DNA from: Quillaja saponaria
Taxonomy: Eukaryota > Streptophyta > Magnoliopsida > Fabales > Quillajaceae
Assembly (NCBI GenBank): GCA_029379385.1
Contig: CM055612.1
Coordinates: 10,726,001 to 10,790,000, forward strand
DNA length: 64,000 bases
Reading direction: 5' to 3'
Shown here: positions 12,601 to 24,743 of the stretch, piece by piece
Layout of the letters: the number at the start of each line of letters is the position of its first letter
Numbering within the stretch: position 1 is the stretch's first letter
Notes under the pieces: generated by a model
Databases searched by the model: none
What the model saw: the letters and a program-made list of their open reading frames with translations, nothing else
Told to the model about the DNA's origin: nothing
Translations under genes and position numbers: made by a program

Positions 12601-14016
12601 ATAGAAAGCCATCATGGTTTTACTAAGCATCCCCTTTTGGATGCATCTCAAAAGCTGTTGTAGCTTTTAAAATGCCATGGAAGAGGCATCCAATGAAAAA
12701 GTTCACGGACGCTAGTGCTTGGGATTTTCTGTTGGAAAGCTACGATGCCTTCCCAAACGCCAACCTGAGGCCCACCCCTAAGTTATGGGGTTGCATCATC
12801 ACTACCAACCCATCACCAACAACCCGCCCGAATTAGGTTTCAGTAAAATCTCAACTCAAGCTTGGTTTAGTGACGATGCCATTCTTCTTTTTCCCCTTTT
12901 AAAAACAAGCATTTTACAAACTAAAGCTGAAAGATGTGTCACTAAACTGAATCTTTAAAATAAATTATACATTTTCAGCTGAAAGGTGTATCACCTAAGC
13001 TGTAACTGGAACAACAATCAGTACCTGGGGGGGGGGGGGGGGGGGGGGTTGTTTAAATGAGGCTTTATCAACAGTATTCTAAGTATGTGGTATAACAAGA
13101 TTCGCCTAAATTATGTCAAAAATATAATGAGAATGAAACTTCTGCATGGATTCAGACATTTAATCTCTTCCTAATATACCAACTCTAATGCATTTCGTGT
13201 CATACGCCTGACAAGAATACAGAGACTGCCACATGTAAAGCAATACATGTGGACATGAACATACATGATGAGATGAAAGTCTGGTAGGCATTGCTTTGCA
13301 CCCCGCTTAATCCATGTGGTTGGCCAGAAGTTTGCAACCCCAGTTAGTATTGCCCAACAAAAAACAACAGGTCAATCCCCATTCTCAAAAACATGAAAAA
13401 GCTCCACACTGTTGTTGATGGCTTTTTTAGTCGTCCGTTGATTAATATGACTACTATTTCTTTCGAGTTACAACTTACCTGTTGCTCTGAAAGATGCCAT
13501 CATGGTCATGCTTCAATACTAACCATTTCCCTTTTAGTTTAAGTTGAATTTGTTTTTATTTCCATAAGGTGTTGCTTTAGCCTTGTTAGTTTGGTTTCTG
13601 AGATGGGAAAACAAAAATGAAGTGTAGGGAAGAGGAAATTAAGAAAAAGGAAATCATGCTATTTTCTTTTGACAATGTGTAGTCATTTGTGAGAAGATGA
13701 ACCATCAATTGGTTGGTTTATATATATCCTCTCCCTTGTATCTTTGATGTTTTCTCCATTTGCTTTTCAATCTTTCCCAATTTTTTTTTTGTTATTATTA
13801 CAAGTGACTCTGAAACTGTTAAGTTGATATTTAATGTTTTCTCCTTCTATTTAGAAGTGAACTCAACTGTCCAATTTTGTAGTGGACTACATTACATGAT
13901 TTCCTTATCTTTGTACTTGACAGGTCAACCTCGCCTTTTCTGCGATCAGAGATAGAAAGGCCATTGGAAAGATCGTGATTGTTTTTGACGAAAGAAATGC
14001 AAGATCTAAGCTCTGA
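9687..14016 (+). CDS. Quinone oxidoreductase-like (zeta-crystallin type MDR), probably disrupted
   Basis: There are six exons: 9687-10057, 10133-10241, 10505-10596, 10709-10967, 11886-12029 and 13924-14016. Exons 3-6 are in frame and end at TGA 14014. The family (NADPH-dependent medium-chain reductases without zinc) reduces quinones or enals. Visible marks are SLNYANYLQILGKYQ, the nucleotide-binding loop LVLGAAGGVGLAAVQIGK in exon 3, and DVLYDPVGG. The protein closely resembles my memory of Arabidopsis At3g56460, about 350 residues. The phase-matched exon 1/2 junction (GTGAGA donor, TAG acceptor, 75-bp intron) puts TAA at 10143-10145, where the family has a FxVPEGCD-like segment. Reading around it from another start would lose the N-terminal catalytic domain. 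Also odd is Arg in PFIPRSDYSG, where Gly is usual. Identity is secure; function is doubtful. Confidence 0.85.
11177..11629 (-). other. Antisense 150-codon open frame inside oxidoreductase intron 4
   Basis: A minus-strand open frame in the 918-bp intron 4 encodes a mixed-composition peptide containing LAQFMGNLLLPKLVLVYTHC and KQHLYNMTPCLDLESTL. It looks less biased than the AT-rich chance frames nearby. I do not recognise it. It could be a captured gene fragment, a transposon remnant or chance. Confidence 0.25.
13027..13048 (+). repeat. Run of 22 G in oxidoreductase intron 5
   Basis: An uninterrupted G tract of 22 bases lies in the 1.9-kb last intron, far from the splice sites. It can form G-quadruplexes, and its length is likely to vary between alleles and to be error-prone in sequencing. 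Confidence 0.95.
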
Positions 14017-15154
14017 TTCCCCTGGGTCTGCTGAATGGTTAGAGTTGGCACTTACCTTCGTTTGTCTAATAAAGAAGCTGTGCCCCTTTATGATTGGAAC
14101 CATATATAGGAGATATGTCAATACTAAATAACATGAATTATACTAATTATATGAAGGAATTATGCAAAGAAGCTATCAGATATACTAATTTGTTCTTTTT
14201 TTCCTTCTTTTTACTGCTTGGTTATATACATATTATCTTATCAGCCACCATGTTGCACTTTCAAAACGTAGAACTGTAGTTTGCATAAAACACTGCAACA
14301 GTTAGTGGACTACAGGGAATTCTACACTTCTGCAACACTCTAGGGAACCCAAGAAACTTGTAAAAAACTCAAGAGAATACCACTAGTGCATCCAAATCAG
14401 CATCCAAGTATGCTGTGTAAGAAATGGTGTGTCAGTCCATGACAACTATACCGGCAAGAAGAGCCTATGAGGAGGCTGTGAGGGAAGGGAACGATTAGCT
14501 TCACTCACAACACAATTTGCACACAAGTTTGCTCTAAAGGAGACCCCAGCTCCCACCATACTCCCTCTTCCAGCACGATCCACCATCACGAGAATACCTG
14601 GCAGCAACTATTTTCTAGTCCTGACGTGAGGAGAGATGGATTGCTCATAAGCTAACCCAACTAGAAAATAAATGAAGTTCCAAATAGGGAATAAATGACC
14701 ATTTTTACTAATTATTAATTAAGTAAATTTATTTTCAAAAAATAACATAATATAAAATTAGAAAATTTATACATTTATACAAAAATTATTTAAATTGAAA
14801 CTTTTAAATTTAATTTTTAAGTGTCATCATAAAAATAATAATATGAATTTAGAAATAATATTTTTTTTTCTTAAAAGAAATATTGAGAACTTAGTAATCT
14901 TTTATTAATAATTATATCATAAATTCATTAATTGTTTAATTTTTTGTTATGTGGTTTATTAAAAATTGGTTCACTTGATTAATATTTTAAACTTAAAAAT
15001 TAAATATATAAAAGATTGAAGTAATATAAAATATTTAAATTTAAAATTTAAAACTTATTTAGAAAGAATTTTTAAAAGTAAGACTTATATAAAAAAAATA
15101 TATAAAAATTTATAACAAGACTTAATTGTAATGTTGAAGGGAAAATATAATTTA
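14017..15154. other. Intergenic, no gene seen
   Basis: This holds the 3' UTR of the oxidoreductase gene, then about 400 bp of more balanced composition, then very AT-rich DNA. No coding or RNA feature was recognised. Confidence 0.7.
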
Positions 15155-16159
15155 TCAATATTATATATAAAAGAGCCTTAGAGGCAAAAATTTTTTATTT
15201 TCTTTTATACCCTTATGAATTTTTATTATTACATAATTATGTTTAGTTGCCATTTTACTTCCCAAAAAAAAAAAAAAAAAGCTACTATTTTTTTTCTTAT
15301 TTTTTCTCTATTTTAATATCAAATATCAATAGAATTGTAATTATTTTAGAATTATTGTTTTTTTTTTCCTTTTTTTACTAATTCTTCTCAATACCAATAA
15401 ATCTATAATTTTTCAATAATTGTATGTCAATGGCAATTAAAATTGAATTTCTGATTTTTTTTAATTAATAAGTACCTAATAATCTTAATTTTTTTTTTTA
15501 GTTCTTGTCAAATTTAAGAATTTAAGAATTAAAATTTTAAAATTATTATGAATTAAAAGAATTATTAAGAGTATAGTTTTGATGATTATAATATTTTTGT
15601 TTAACTTTTATACCATAAAAAAAATTATAATATCTTTTAGTTCTTCTCATATTTATTATATATTAGTTAGTTAATATTGAATTTTTTAACTTTTTCATTA
15701 AATAAGTTCCTAATAATTATAATATCTTTTAGTTCTTCTCATATTTATTAAATACTATGAATTAAAAAATATTTAGAGCATAGTTTCCATGATTATATAT
15801 TGTTATTTTAACTTTTAATGGAATAAATTTTATAACAAGACCCTATGAGTTTTTACTATTACATAAATATTTTTTAATTTTATTTTTCTTCAAATATTCT
15901 ATTTTCTATGTTCTATTTTATTATTAATATAATTGTAATTATTTTATGAGTATTGATTTTTTTATCCTAATTGTTTTCAATATTAATAAATCTATAATTT
16001 TTTAATAACTATATATCAATAGTAATTAATATTAACTTTCTCAATTTTTTATTATTATATGTTTAAATTATTTTTTGATATTTATATTAATTATTGGTGA
16101 ACATATATGTATATATTATAAATATGATTCATACACATTGTGTGTGCCATGGAAACTAG
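15155..16159 (+). mobile_element. Non-autonomous Helitron-like element, long family, copy 1
   Basis: It begins TCAATATTATATATAAAAGA after an A and ends ACTAG before a T, matching Helitron rules (5' TC, 3' CTRR, insertion between A and T). The first 60 bases (AAAAGAGCCTTAGAGGCAAA) and the whole AT-rich body align with copies at 33391-34429 (minus) and 53472-54745 (plus). The body holds degenerate internal repeats around TAATAAGTNCCTAATAAT and GAATTAAAAGAATTATT. There is no Rep/helicase. Confidence 0.72.
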
Positions 16160-16333
16160 TCCCTACATTAAAGCCCTTAATAATCACCTCATAGTGGGTT
16201 AAAGCTTTTGTAAGGTTAACCCTTGCCGTAGCGTTACTTATACATCATGACTATAAGCTTTATAAATTAATATGTATAGATTTATACATTAGAATTTCTA
16301 AATTCATTTTATGTTAGGATTGCTTTCAAACAC

Positions 16334-16623
16334 TATTAGGAATTAATTCTAAGAAAAAGGTTTTTATGTCTTTTTAGCACACTTCAGTTTTGCTTAATTG
16401 TCATATGGCAAGTTGTTGGCCTCATAGTATGAAAGCCTCGCAGTAGGCATTTCTGTTAGTTTGGGGAGCATAGGTTGTATAGCCTTTTAAGGCAGCTTCC
16501 ATTTCATTTTGTAATTTGTCTTGAAACTTATTAGAATCTCATCTCTCTCTTAATTTCTTCTTTCTCTCATTCTCTACTTTTTTGCATGTCCATTTTCTCT
16601 CATTTCCAGAAAAGTATTTATCA
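16334..16623 (+). repeat. 5' LTR of the gypsy element
   Basis: It starts TATTAGGAATTAATTC (3' copy TGATAGG, so the usual TG is mutated here) and ends TTTATCA. It matches the 3' LTR through GTTTTTATGTCTTTT, AGGCATTTCTGTTAG and CATTTTCTCTCATTTCCAGA. Confidence 0.9.
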
Positions 16624-16626
16624 AAC

Positions 16627-16640
16627 TGGTATAAGAGGTC
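16627..16640 (+). other. Primer-binding site (tRNA-iMet type, degenerate)
   Basis: TGGTATAAGAGGTC lies 3 nt after the 5' LTR. The common plant site is TGGTATCAGAGC, so the match is good but not perfect. Confidence 0.75.
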
Positions 16641-19600
16641 CAATCTTGGCCACCATGGTGAATCAAGCAGTACATGCTCATCAAATTTCTGCTCAGTAAT
16701 AAGAGAAGCGACTTTTAAAAGCTATGATCCTAGGCCTTGATGGTAGAATAACCTCTATTGAAGTCTAAGTGGCTGCAGGGTTTTAGGAACTAAGAGAGCT
16801 TATCTTTCCTACCCGAGGATCTAACTCAAAAACACCACTGGAAGGTAGCAATCAAAAGACCCATCCCATCCATGATGAGTATAACTTACTATCTAGACTA
16901 CCTAGAGGTTAATTTACCATAATTCAATGGCACAAACTTCTCTGATTGGATGTATAGAATTGAGCAGATTTTTGAAGTTGATAAGACCCTTAAGAATGTT
17001 ATGGTTAAGCTTACTTCTTTTCAATTTAGAAGGCAAGGCCCTTCAGTGGCATAAGGCCTATATGGCTTATATGACTGGTATGTTAGTGTATTAGGAAGGT
17101 ATATTGGAGACATAGCCTTAAGGTTTGGCCAAAATGAGGAAGGGGTCCCTCTGGTTAAGTTGGCCGAGCTCAAACAGACTGGCTTTGTAGAAGAATATCA
17201 GGAACAATATGAAGATCTGCTGAATCAGGTGATGTTGATGGAAAGCTAGGCTTATAGCCTATTCCTTAGTAGGCTGAGTAAGGAGTTGGAAAGTTTTGTG
17301 AGATGCTTTGAACCAAAAACCTTGATTAAAACTCTAAATATAGCTAAATTGTAGGAATATGCCAATCAATCCTTACAGACCAGATCCCATTTTCTATCAC
17401 GAAGCTCAACCACTGTTACTAATACCCAAGTTACCACCCTTACAAACAACATCAAAATAGTTCACACCCTATAACCAAAACATAAACTAGTATACACCCA
17501 AAAATAAACCACCAAACACTACTACCAACAACATAACCTAAGCCATACTAAAACCCATCAAAAGCCTGACTTAGAAAGAATAGGAGGACAAAAAGAGCAG
17601 GGAATTGTGTTACAAATGTGATGAAAAGTTTACACCAAGCCACAAATGTAAGAAAACCCAATTATACTAGATACTTATTAACTTTGACAATGAAGAAGAG
17701 GAAAAGCTGGAGACCACTAAAACCAACTTAATCAATATGGTTGAGGGTGTACCTGAAGGCTGTTAGAGAGCTGAAAGGAAATCATGTTGGAAGAGCCCTC
17801 ATGTCTTTACATGCTGTTTTTAGAGCTAAAGAATTTAAAACTCTCAAACTGCAAGGGTTCATTAAGAAACATGCAGTGATAATGCTGCTGGATACTGGCA
17901 ACACACACAATTTTTTCAATATTACTACCACCAAGAAGCTGGGATGCAAGTTTCAACCTATGGCTGACATGAAATTGTATGTAGACAATAGGGATAAAAT
18001 CAATACAAATGCTACTGGCAAGTGCAATAGAAGAAGTTTACTGATGATTTTATTGCCATGCTTATTGGAGAATGTGATGTAGTTCTTAGAATGCAATGGT
18101 TTACTTCCAAAAAACAAATTCTTTGGAAATACAATAAGTTCCAACCAATTTTTGAAAAGGATTAGAAAACCATTATGCTACAGGCCCTATAAGAAGAACT
18201 AACACAAATGGTAGATGGGAAGCAGTTGGCCAGGCTACTGGTCAACAATTCTCATATATTTTTGACACAAGTACTGACAAGTTAGAACCAAAATACTGAG
18301 GTCTGCATGATCAGTCAGTGCTATGCTACTGAATTCCACTCCTTGAATCAGGTGGAAATGCAACAACTCAATGATGTGCTTGATAAGTATGAGTGCTTGT
18401 TTGAGGAGCCTAAGTCACTTCCATCTTCTAGAAGTCATGATCATAGGATATACATTAATCAAAGATGAATCACAAGCAGTCATAATTAGCCCCTGCAGGT
18501 ATTCTGCAACCCAAAAGGATGAAATAGAAAAATAGATTAATGAATTGTTGTAGTATGAAGTAATTAGAGCCAAAACTAGTCCCTATACTTCTCCTATTGT
18601 AATGGTTAAAAAAAAAAGATGGAACATGGAGGTTATGTGTGGATTACAGATAGCTTAATTATCTAACCATCAAGGATAGATTTCCTATACCTCTAGGTAG
18701 ATGAACTCTTGGATGAACTACATGGGGCCACTATCTTTACCAAACTTGATCTCAGATCTGGATACCATCATAAAAGAATGCATGCAACTGACATTCATAA
18801 AACTGCTTTTAAGTCTCATAATGGACATTATGAGTTCTTGGTTATGCCTTTTGGTCTCACAAATGCACCTTCCACTTTTTAGAGTTCGATGAATACAATG
18901 TTTAGGGAGTATCAAAGAAAATTCATTATGGTATTCTTTGATGATATACTAATTTATAGTGCTGATTGCAGTGACTACCTTAAACACATTAGAATTACTT
19001 TTTAGTTGTTGAAAAATAACAAGTTGTATGTGAAAATGAGTAAATGTTCATTTGATTCTAACCAAGTGGAGTACTTGGGACATATAGTTTCAAAGGAGGG
19101 GATTTCTGCTGATGATAGGAAAATAGAACGCATGAAGGCTTGGCCAATTCCTAGAAACATTGAAGAACTCAGAGGATTTCTTGGACTGACAAGCTATTAC
19201 AGGAGATTCATTAGGAGTTAAGGGAAAACTGCTCAACCATTAACTATACTGTTATGTAAGAATGTGTTTCAATGGGGTCCTAAAGCTCAAAAAGCCTTTG
19301 AGGAGTTGAAGCTAAGTATATATTCAACTCCAATACTAGCAATACATGACTTCAGTCAAGAATTCACTGTGGAGAATAATGCTTCAAAGTTGGGAATAAG
19401 GGTTGTTCAAGTGCAGAATGGAAGACCTCTAGCCTATATCAGCAAGGCTCTTTCTGGCAAACATCTTTCTCTTTCATCTTATGAAAAAGAGATGCTAGCA
19501 ATCCTATTTGCAGTCAAAAAATGGAGTGCATATCTTATTGGTAAGAACTTTGTTATTAAAAAGACCACCAAAGTCTTAAGCATTTGCTGGAATAGAAAAT

Positions 19601-20522
19601 ATCAACCCTGTTGGATTGGCTTGTTAATATGATGGGATATAACTATGAGATTAAGTATTGAAAGGGAAAAACTAATAAGGTTGCTGATGCCTTGTCTAGA
19701 GTTTGTGGAGAATTAAAGAACCATGAAGAGGTGATAGTGGTAATGGCTATCAGTGGTATTACAATTGACTTACTAGACCACATCAAAGAATCATGGCAGG
19801 AAGACCCAAGTTATTAGACCTTATTCAAACTAAGGAAGTATACCCTTCTGCTTTTTCAAAATACTCTTGGGAGCACAGTCAGCTACGAAAAAAAGGAAAA
19901 ACTGGTGGTTGGCAGTAATCCGACCCTGAAATTGAAATTGCTGCATTACTTCCATGCCAGTGCTATAGCTAGACATTCAGGCAATTGTCCTACTTTAAGT
20001 AGAGTTAAGTCTATATTTTACTAGAAAGGAATGGAAAGGGATATCAAATATTTCATTAGAGAGTGCTTGATCTACTAGAAAACCAAGTACATACCTACTG
20101 CTCCCGCAGGCCTTTTGCATCCCCTACCTATTCCAACTAAGGTGTGCTCTAGCATTGCAATGGATTTTGTGGAAGGATTACCTAAATCCCTAGAAAAAGA
20201 AGTGATATTTGTAGTGGTGGAAAATTGAGCTTGTATGCTCACTTAATTTAGGTGACACATCCTTATAGTACCTTAAATGTAGCATAGGCTTTCATGGACA
20301 ACATTTTCAAATTGTAAGGGCTGTTTAAGACTATAATGTCTGATAAGGACAGAGTGTTTCTCGATACTTTCTGGAAATTAATAATACTAAGTTGGGAGTG
20401 AGATTAAACAAATCCACAGGTTATCATCCCCAATCTGAAGAGCAATCAGAGGTTTTGAAAGATGCCTAGGGACATACCTTAGGTGCATGCAACTGAAAAA
20501 CCTGAAGAATGGCCACTATGGC

Positions 20523-23255
20523 TGTTACCCCCTTAGAAATTTAATCTAGTTTAATTAGACTAAGCATGTGTAAATCCAGTTCAATTAAGGCTAAACATGT
20601 ACTTGTTGGAAATATAGTCTAATTAAGAAATTCGGTAGAATATTTCATGCAATCATTTTGTGCATTTAATTTAGGGAATTTTAAGATAAATTTTTAAACA
20701 TGAAAAGAATGACATTATCATTTAACTTGATGACATCATCATTTGGTTAGTTTAGTTAGGATTGAAAAATATAATTATCATTAGATGACATCATCATTGT
20801 CAATTATGGAAATATGTAAATATGGAACTAACTTGTTAGAATGGAACTAGGAAGAAACCAAACTAGGACATAAATCCTAGCAAAACGTGGGGAGGAAGAA
20901 ATGAGGTTATGAATGCAATAAATGAATATACATAGGTAGAAAGTTAGTATTTAATGAAAGGGTGAGGTGTAATGGACATGTGAGAAATGAGTTGCATAGG
21001 TGGCCATATACATGTGTAAGAAAACTAGGAGAAAACTAAGAGAAAATAGTAAGTGTAAAGAGTAATGCACACTTGGAATGAAACTAGTGAATCAAGTAAA
21101 GTAGAAATTATTAGGGCCATTAATGAAGTAGAAGCCAAATGGTTAATTTGCTTTAATAAAACCAGTCAAGCATTAATACACACACGCACACTTTTTTGCA
21201 AAACGTAAACACATCCAAGCTAAAGGACAAACACAAAACTCAAACACTTAGACCTAAAGATCAAAACTGTAGCCTAAAAGAAAGAAAGCAAAACTGTAAC
21301 TAAGAAAAGAAAGAAGAAAACCATAAGCAAGGAGAAAAAGGAGCAAAATTATAAGAGGAAAGAAGGAGAAGGAAACCGAGCAAAAAAGGAAATGAGGAAA
21401 AAAATTGAGAAAAGGAATGGAGAAAGAAGGAGGCATAGAGGAAAGGAAGAAAGGAAAAACAAAACTAAGGGTATTAGGTAAGTATTCATGCATTCCTTTA
21501 CCTACTTCATCTTTGTTTTGCAAATTACTTTCTCGTTACTTTTACATTTTTCATGCTACTCTTATGTCCTTCATGTATATGAAATGGAAAATGATTCCCT
21601 TTTGGGAAATTTAAAGGAAATGAGGAAAAAGGATAAATGATTCTAGTAACTTGTCTTGAGTTCATGTTGGCCGAAGTTCCTAATTATCCCAAAAGAGAGA
21701 TGCTCAAACCATAGTATGGATCATACTATAGAGAGGTGGTGTCATTTATATGAGAGGTTGGTATCCATGGTATATTGAAGTCCTTGTAAAGCAACCTCGG
21801 GTTTGCTTGAACCATTCAAGAAGGTTACTAAGGAATGGAAAAGAGGAAAATGATGAATTTTGCATTTGCATATTCCTATTTTTAAAGCTGTCATCAAGAA
21901 TTCCTTCATTGTTTATGTATGAATGCTTGTTGAGGTTTGACTCACTTTTATTCAATCTTGATGTGTGAGTTAATTAAGTATCCATGGAAGTTTACATTAT
22001 TCAAAGTACTTTTGTGTTTTGCTCATCCTTGGAGGAAAGTGTGGTGTATGTGACCGAAAGATGACAAATAGTTGATTGGTGGTATGTGGAGGGTGATGAG
22101 GATAGTCCTCTCACAGCCATTTATGTGATTCCACCATCCTAGGTGGAAAACAGCTAAGCAATTTTGAAATAGTGGCCGTTGGGTCTGAGGAGGATCAAAG
22201 AAAAATTTAGTGATAGCCATGGTATGTAAGTATGTAATTAGTTTGGACTTAGGCTAGATGTTTAAAGGAAGTTTTGTAAAATACATGTAAAATCTCCTTT
22301 TTGGTCTAAACATAGTAACTAGTCCATGTAAATTATGTAAACTATGTAAATGAATGAAGTAGGAGGCCGAGCCTCTGTTGTAAAACCTTGAATGTCTATG
22401 AACTTTATTCGGCCAAGAAGAATTCCCTAGGAGAAAGAAAGTGTTCAATTCGGCCAAGTATGTCTTTAGGCAAGAAAGTGTTGAATTCGGCTAAGGCAAG
22501 AAGTAAGAAGAAAAATTAACTAAGGACAAATGAAACAAATGGTAAAACACAAGGTAGAATGAATTGGTTAAGGTAGCTAGTACCATCGGCCATGGAAAAT
22601 TAAAAGTGGGTGAAGAAATTAAATAATAACTTCAATGGGTAATTGGACATGAAATTCTAACAAGTAGGTAATGAAAAGGAGGTAAAAGAATTAATTCTAG
22701 TCTAATAAGTCTCTAGCCGATTTTAATTTAATGAAGTAATAAAGGATTAAAGTTGTAAGGATGAGAATTAATAAAGAACTAGTGGTACAAATTAATTGGA
22801 GTATATGATTTGAATTACTTAACAAGTCAAGAATCAAATTTAGTTTAAGGGGGTAATGGATATTTTATTAGAAATACAAGTTAATAAAATATAAGTCTTA
22901 AAGAAAGTAAGTTAAGTAAGGAAAATTAATTAGAGGATTCCTAGTAATAAGTACTAATAAGGAAATTAATTAAATATGATTTCTTATAACAAGTAAAGAA
23001 AGATATATCACTTAACTAAGAGTAGTAAAATTTGGCCATAGAAGAAAATAAAAGAAAGGTTAGAAATTTAATTAATTTGGTTTCTAAGAGAATAAAAGAA
23101 AAAGAAATTTTTTTGGTGAAGAGTAACCAATTCAGTTTTGGAAGAAATAACGGAATAAAAGAAATCTTGGTCTCTTTGATAATTAAGAAGTAATTATAAT
23201 TCAATTAAGACATTAATTAAATTAAGTAAAGGATTAAAGGAGGTAGGGTGTTACA
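20523..23255. mobile_element. Nested insertion 1: solo-LTR-like element, 2733 bp
   Basis: It starts TGTTACCCCC, ends GGGTGTTACA, and is flanked by ATGGC (20518-20522) and ATGGT (23256-23260), a 5-bp duplication with one mismatch. The surrounding integrase frame is continuous if the element and one duplicate are ignored (WPLW on one side, LPLAKYWYN on the other). No pol or gag coding sequence was seen inside. TG...CA ends and a 5-bp duplication suit a solo LTR; a large non-autonomous element is the alternative. Confidence 0.82.
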
Positions 23256-23529
23256 ATGGTTGCCTCTAGCAAAGTATTGGTACAACATTACATTCCATTC
23301 TACCATTCAAACAACCTTATACGAGGTGCTTTATGGACAAACTCCACCTCTATACTTACCCTACATCCTTAGAGATTCTATAAATGAGGCAGTGTATAGG
23401 TCCTTAACAACTAGAGAGAACACACTTAAACTGTTGAAACACCACTTACTAAGGGCTCATGATAGAATAAGGGCTCAAGCAAATGAAAAAATATCAGAAA
23501 AAGAAAGTGTGAGGTGTAATGGACAAGTG

Positions 23530-24196
23530 TGTCACTCCCCGCTAACTTGTTGCCTACTTGACACTACTCAGGTAATGTTTGGGAATATTTTGTGACGCAC
23601 TAATACAAGTTCTTGGAGCATACTATAAGAATTTGGAAGATTTCAGAAGGTTCTAGAACATTCTAGAAGGGTCTGGATGGTTCTAGAACATAGAAAGTTC
23701 TAAAAGCTTCCATAAGGATTGAAAGACTCTAGAACACTCTAGAACACTCTAGATGGTTATATAAGGTTGTAGAATATCCTAGATGACTTTAGAAGGTCCT
23801 AAAAGGTTCAAGAATGTGTGGAATGCTCTAGAACATTGTACATAGTTCTAGTAGGTCTAGATATTTCTAGAAAATGTGTAAATATTTAGATATTTTCTAG
23901 GAGGATGCTAGATTGTCATGTGAGCCGTTGAATGGAATAGATCTCCATCGTTTGTTAAGAAGGTGGAGTTGTATAAATAGGAGTAGAAGGCTCATTTGTG
24001 AGAAATCAAGCAAGTTGTAAGAACTTGGAGAGTTTAATAAAGAGCTTATTTCTCAAAGAACTCGTGTGTTTTGCTTTCCTTCTCACTTCCCTTCTATTGA
24101 GTTTAAATGAAGGTTAGGGCTGACTTAGTATTTTAGCAAGAGTTTTGGGTGTCTAAGTTCTGCACCGGGACGTTGAAAATTTTCAAGACCGTGACA
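23530..24196 (+). mobile_element. Nested insertion 2: solo LTR, 667 bp
   Basis: It starts TGTCACTCCCC and ends GACCGTGACA, with a perfect 6-bp inverted terminus (TGTCAC/GTGACA). AGTG flanks both sides (23526-23529, 24197-24200), extendable to AAGTG on one reading. Near the 3' end it has TATAAATAGGAG, then AATAAAG, which look like an LTR promoter and poly(A) signal and set the strand. Its middle holds imperfect CTAGAA-rich repeats (about 23640-23880). The insertion splits the gypsy integrase C-terminus. Confidence 0.88.
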
Positions 24197-24426
24197 AGTG
24201 TCTGTGATCATTCCTGAAGTTAGCTTACAGGTACTTTGGCCAATTCATGATGGTTAAGAATATTGGCTAGGTTGCTTACAGCTGGTATTACCTCCAACAA
24301 CCAAAATTCACCCCACTTTTCACGTTTCATAATTGTAACTCAAGTCTTAGTTCAATGGGCCTATAGGATGCTACATAAATGTCTTTGCTTCAGTTCAACT
24401 CACATTTCTTACTGTAACAGAGTATT

Positions 24427-24743
24427 TGATAGGAATTAATTCTAATAGTTTTTATGTCTTTTACCACATTTTAGTTTTGCCTAATTGCCATCTAGCAAGT
24501 TGTTAACCTCACAACAGGCATTTCTGTTAGACTTGAAAGTAATTTGTCTTGAAAGTTATTGGAATACCATTTCTCTCTCAATTTCTTCTATTAGACTGGG
24601 AAGTAATTTGTCTTGAAAGTTATTGGAATACCATTTCTCTCTCAAAGTTATTAGAATACCATTTCTCTCTCAATTTCTTCTTTCTCTCCTTCTCTACTCT
24701 TCTGCAAGTTCATTTTCTCTCATTTCCAGAAAAGCATTTATCA
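24427..24743 (+). repeat. 3' LTR of the gypsy element, with internal duplication
   Basis: It starts TGATAGGAATT and ends TTTATCA followed by AACAC. It is longer than the 5' LTR because a segment of about 60 bp (AATTTGTCTTGAAAGTTATT, then ACCATTTCTCTCTC) is repeated at about 24540-24660. It lacks the 5' LTR segment around TTGTATAGCCTTTTAAGGCA. Confidence 0.9.

Larger units (their letters stand above)
16656..24420 (+). pseudogene. Degenerate gypsy gag-pol
   Basis: Gag remnants start near MVNQAVHAHQ at 16656, include GTNFSDWMYRIEQIF near 16930, and end in a zinc knuckle at 17608-17649 (C-x2-C-x7-H-x-C). The protease motif LLDTGNTHNF is near 17885. Reverse transcriptase has [22 protein letters not shown] and the catalytic FFDDILIYS (18931-18960, usually YFDDILIYS). 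The thumb/connection region is open at 19006-19221. RNase H is open from 19264, but its first catalytic region reads FTVENNAS where FTVETDAS is usual. Integrase runs from about 19900, is interrupted at 20522 and 23529, and ends with a degenerate C-terminal region after 24200. Stops and frame changes occur throughout, so it is inactive. Confidence 0.88.
16334..24743 (+). mobile_element. Ty3/gypsy LTR retrotransposon, old, with nested insertions
   Basis: The element is bounded by LTRs at 16334-16623 and 24427-24743. AACAC lies directly outside both ends (16329-16333 and 24744-24748), a 5-bp target duplication. It carries a degenerate tRNA-iMet primer site and gag, protease, reverse transcriptase, RNase H and integrase in gypsy order, all with many stops. 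Two other elements sit inside it (20523-23255 and 23530-24196). Without them it would be about 5 kb. It cannot be autonomous. Confidence 0.93.

Noticed and set aside
12229..12764. Possible hAT-type MITE in oxidoreductase intron 5
   Set aside because: The ends (GGGCGGGATTGGGCAT and CCTTCCCAAACGCC) look weakly inverted, but no 8-bp duplication is visible, so I did not annotate it.
21254..21523. 89-codon Phe/Leu/Ser-rich minus-strand frame
   Set aside because: It comes from a purine-rich AAGAAAGG tract inside the nested element; low complexity, not a gene.
23640..23880. CRISPR-like spaced repeats
   Set aside because: The CTAGAA units are irregular in spacing and lie inside a plant LTR; no CRISPR array is present in this window.
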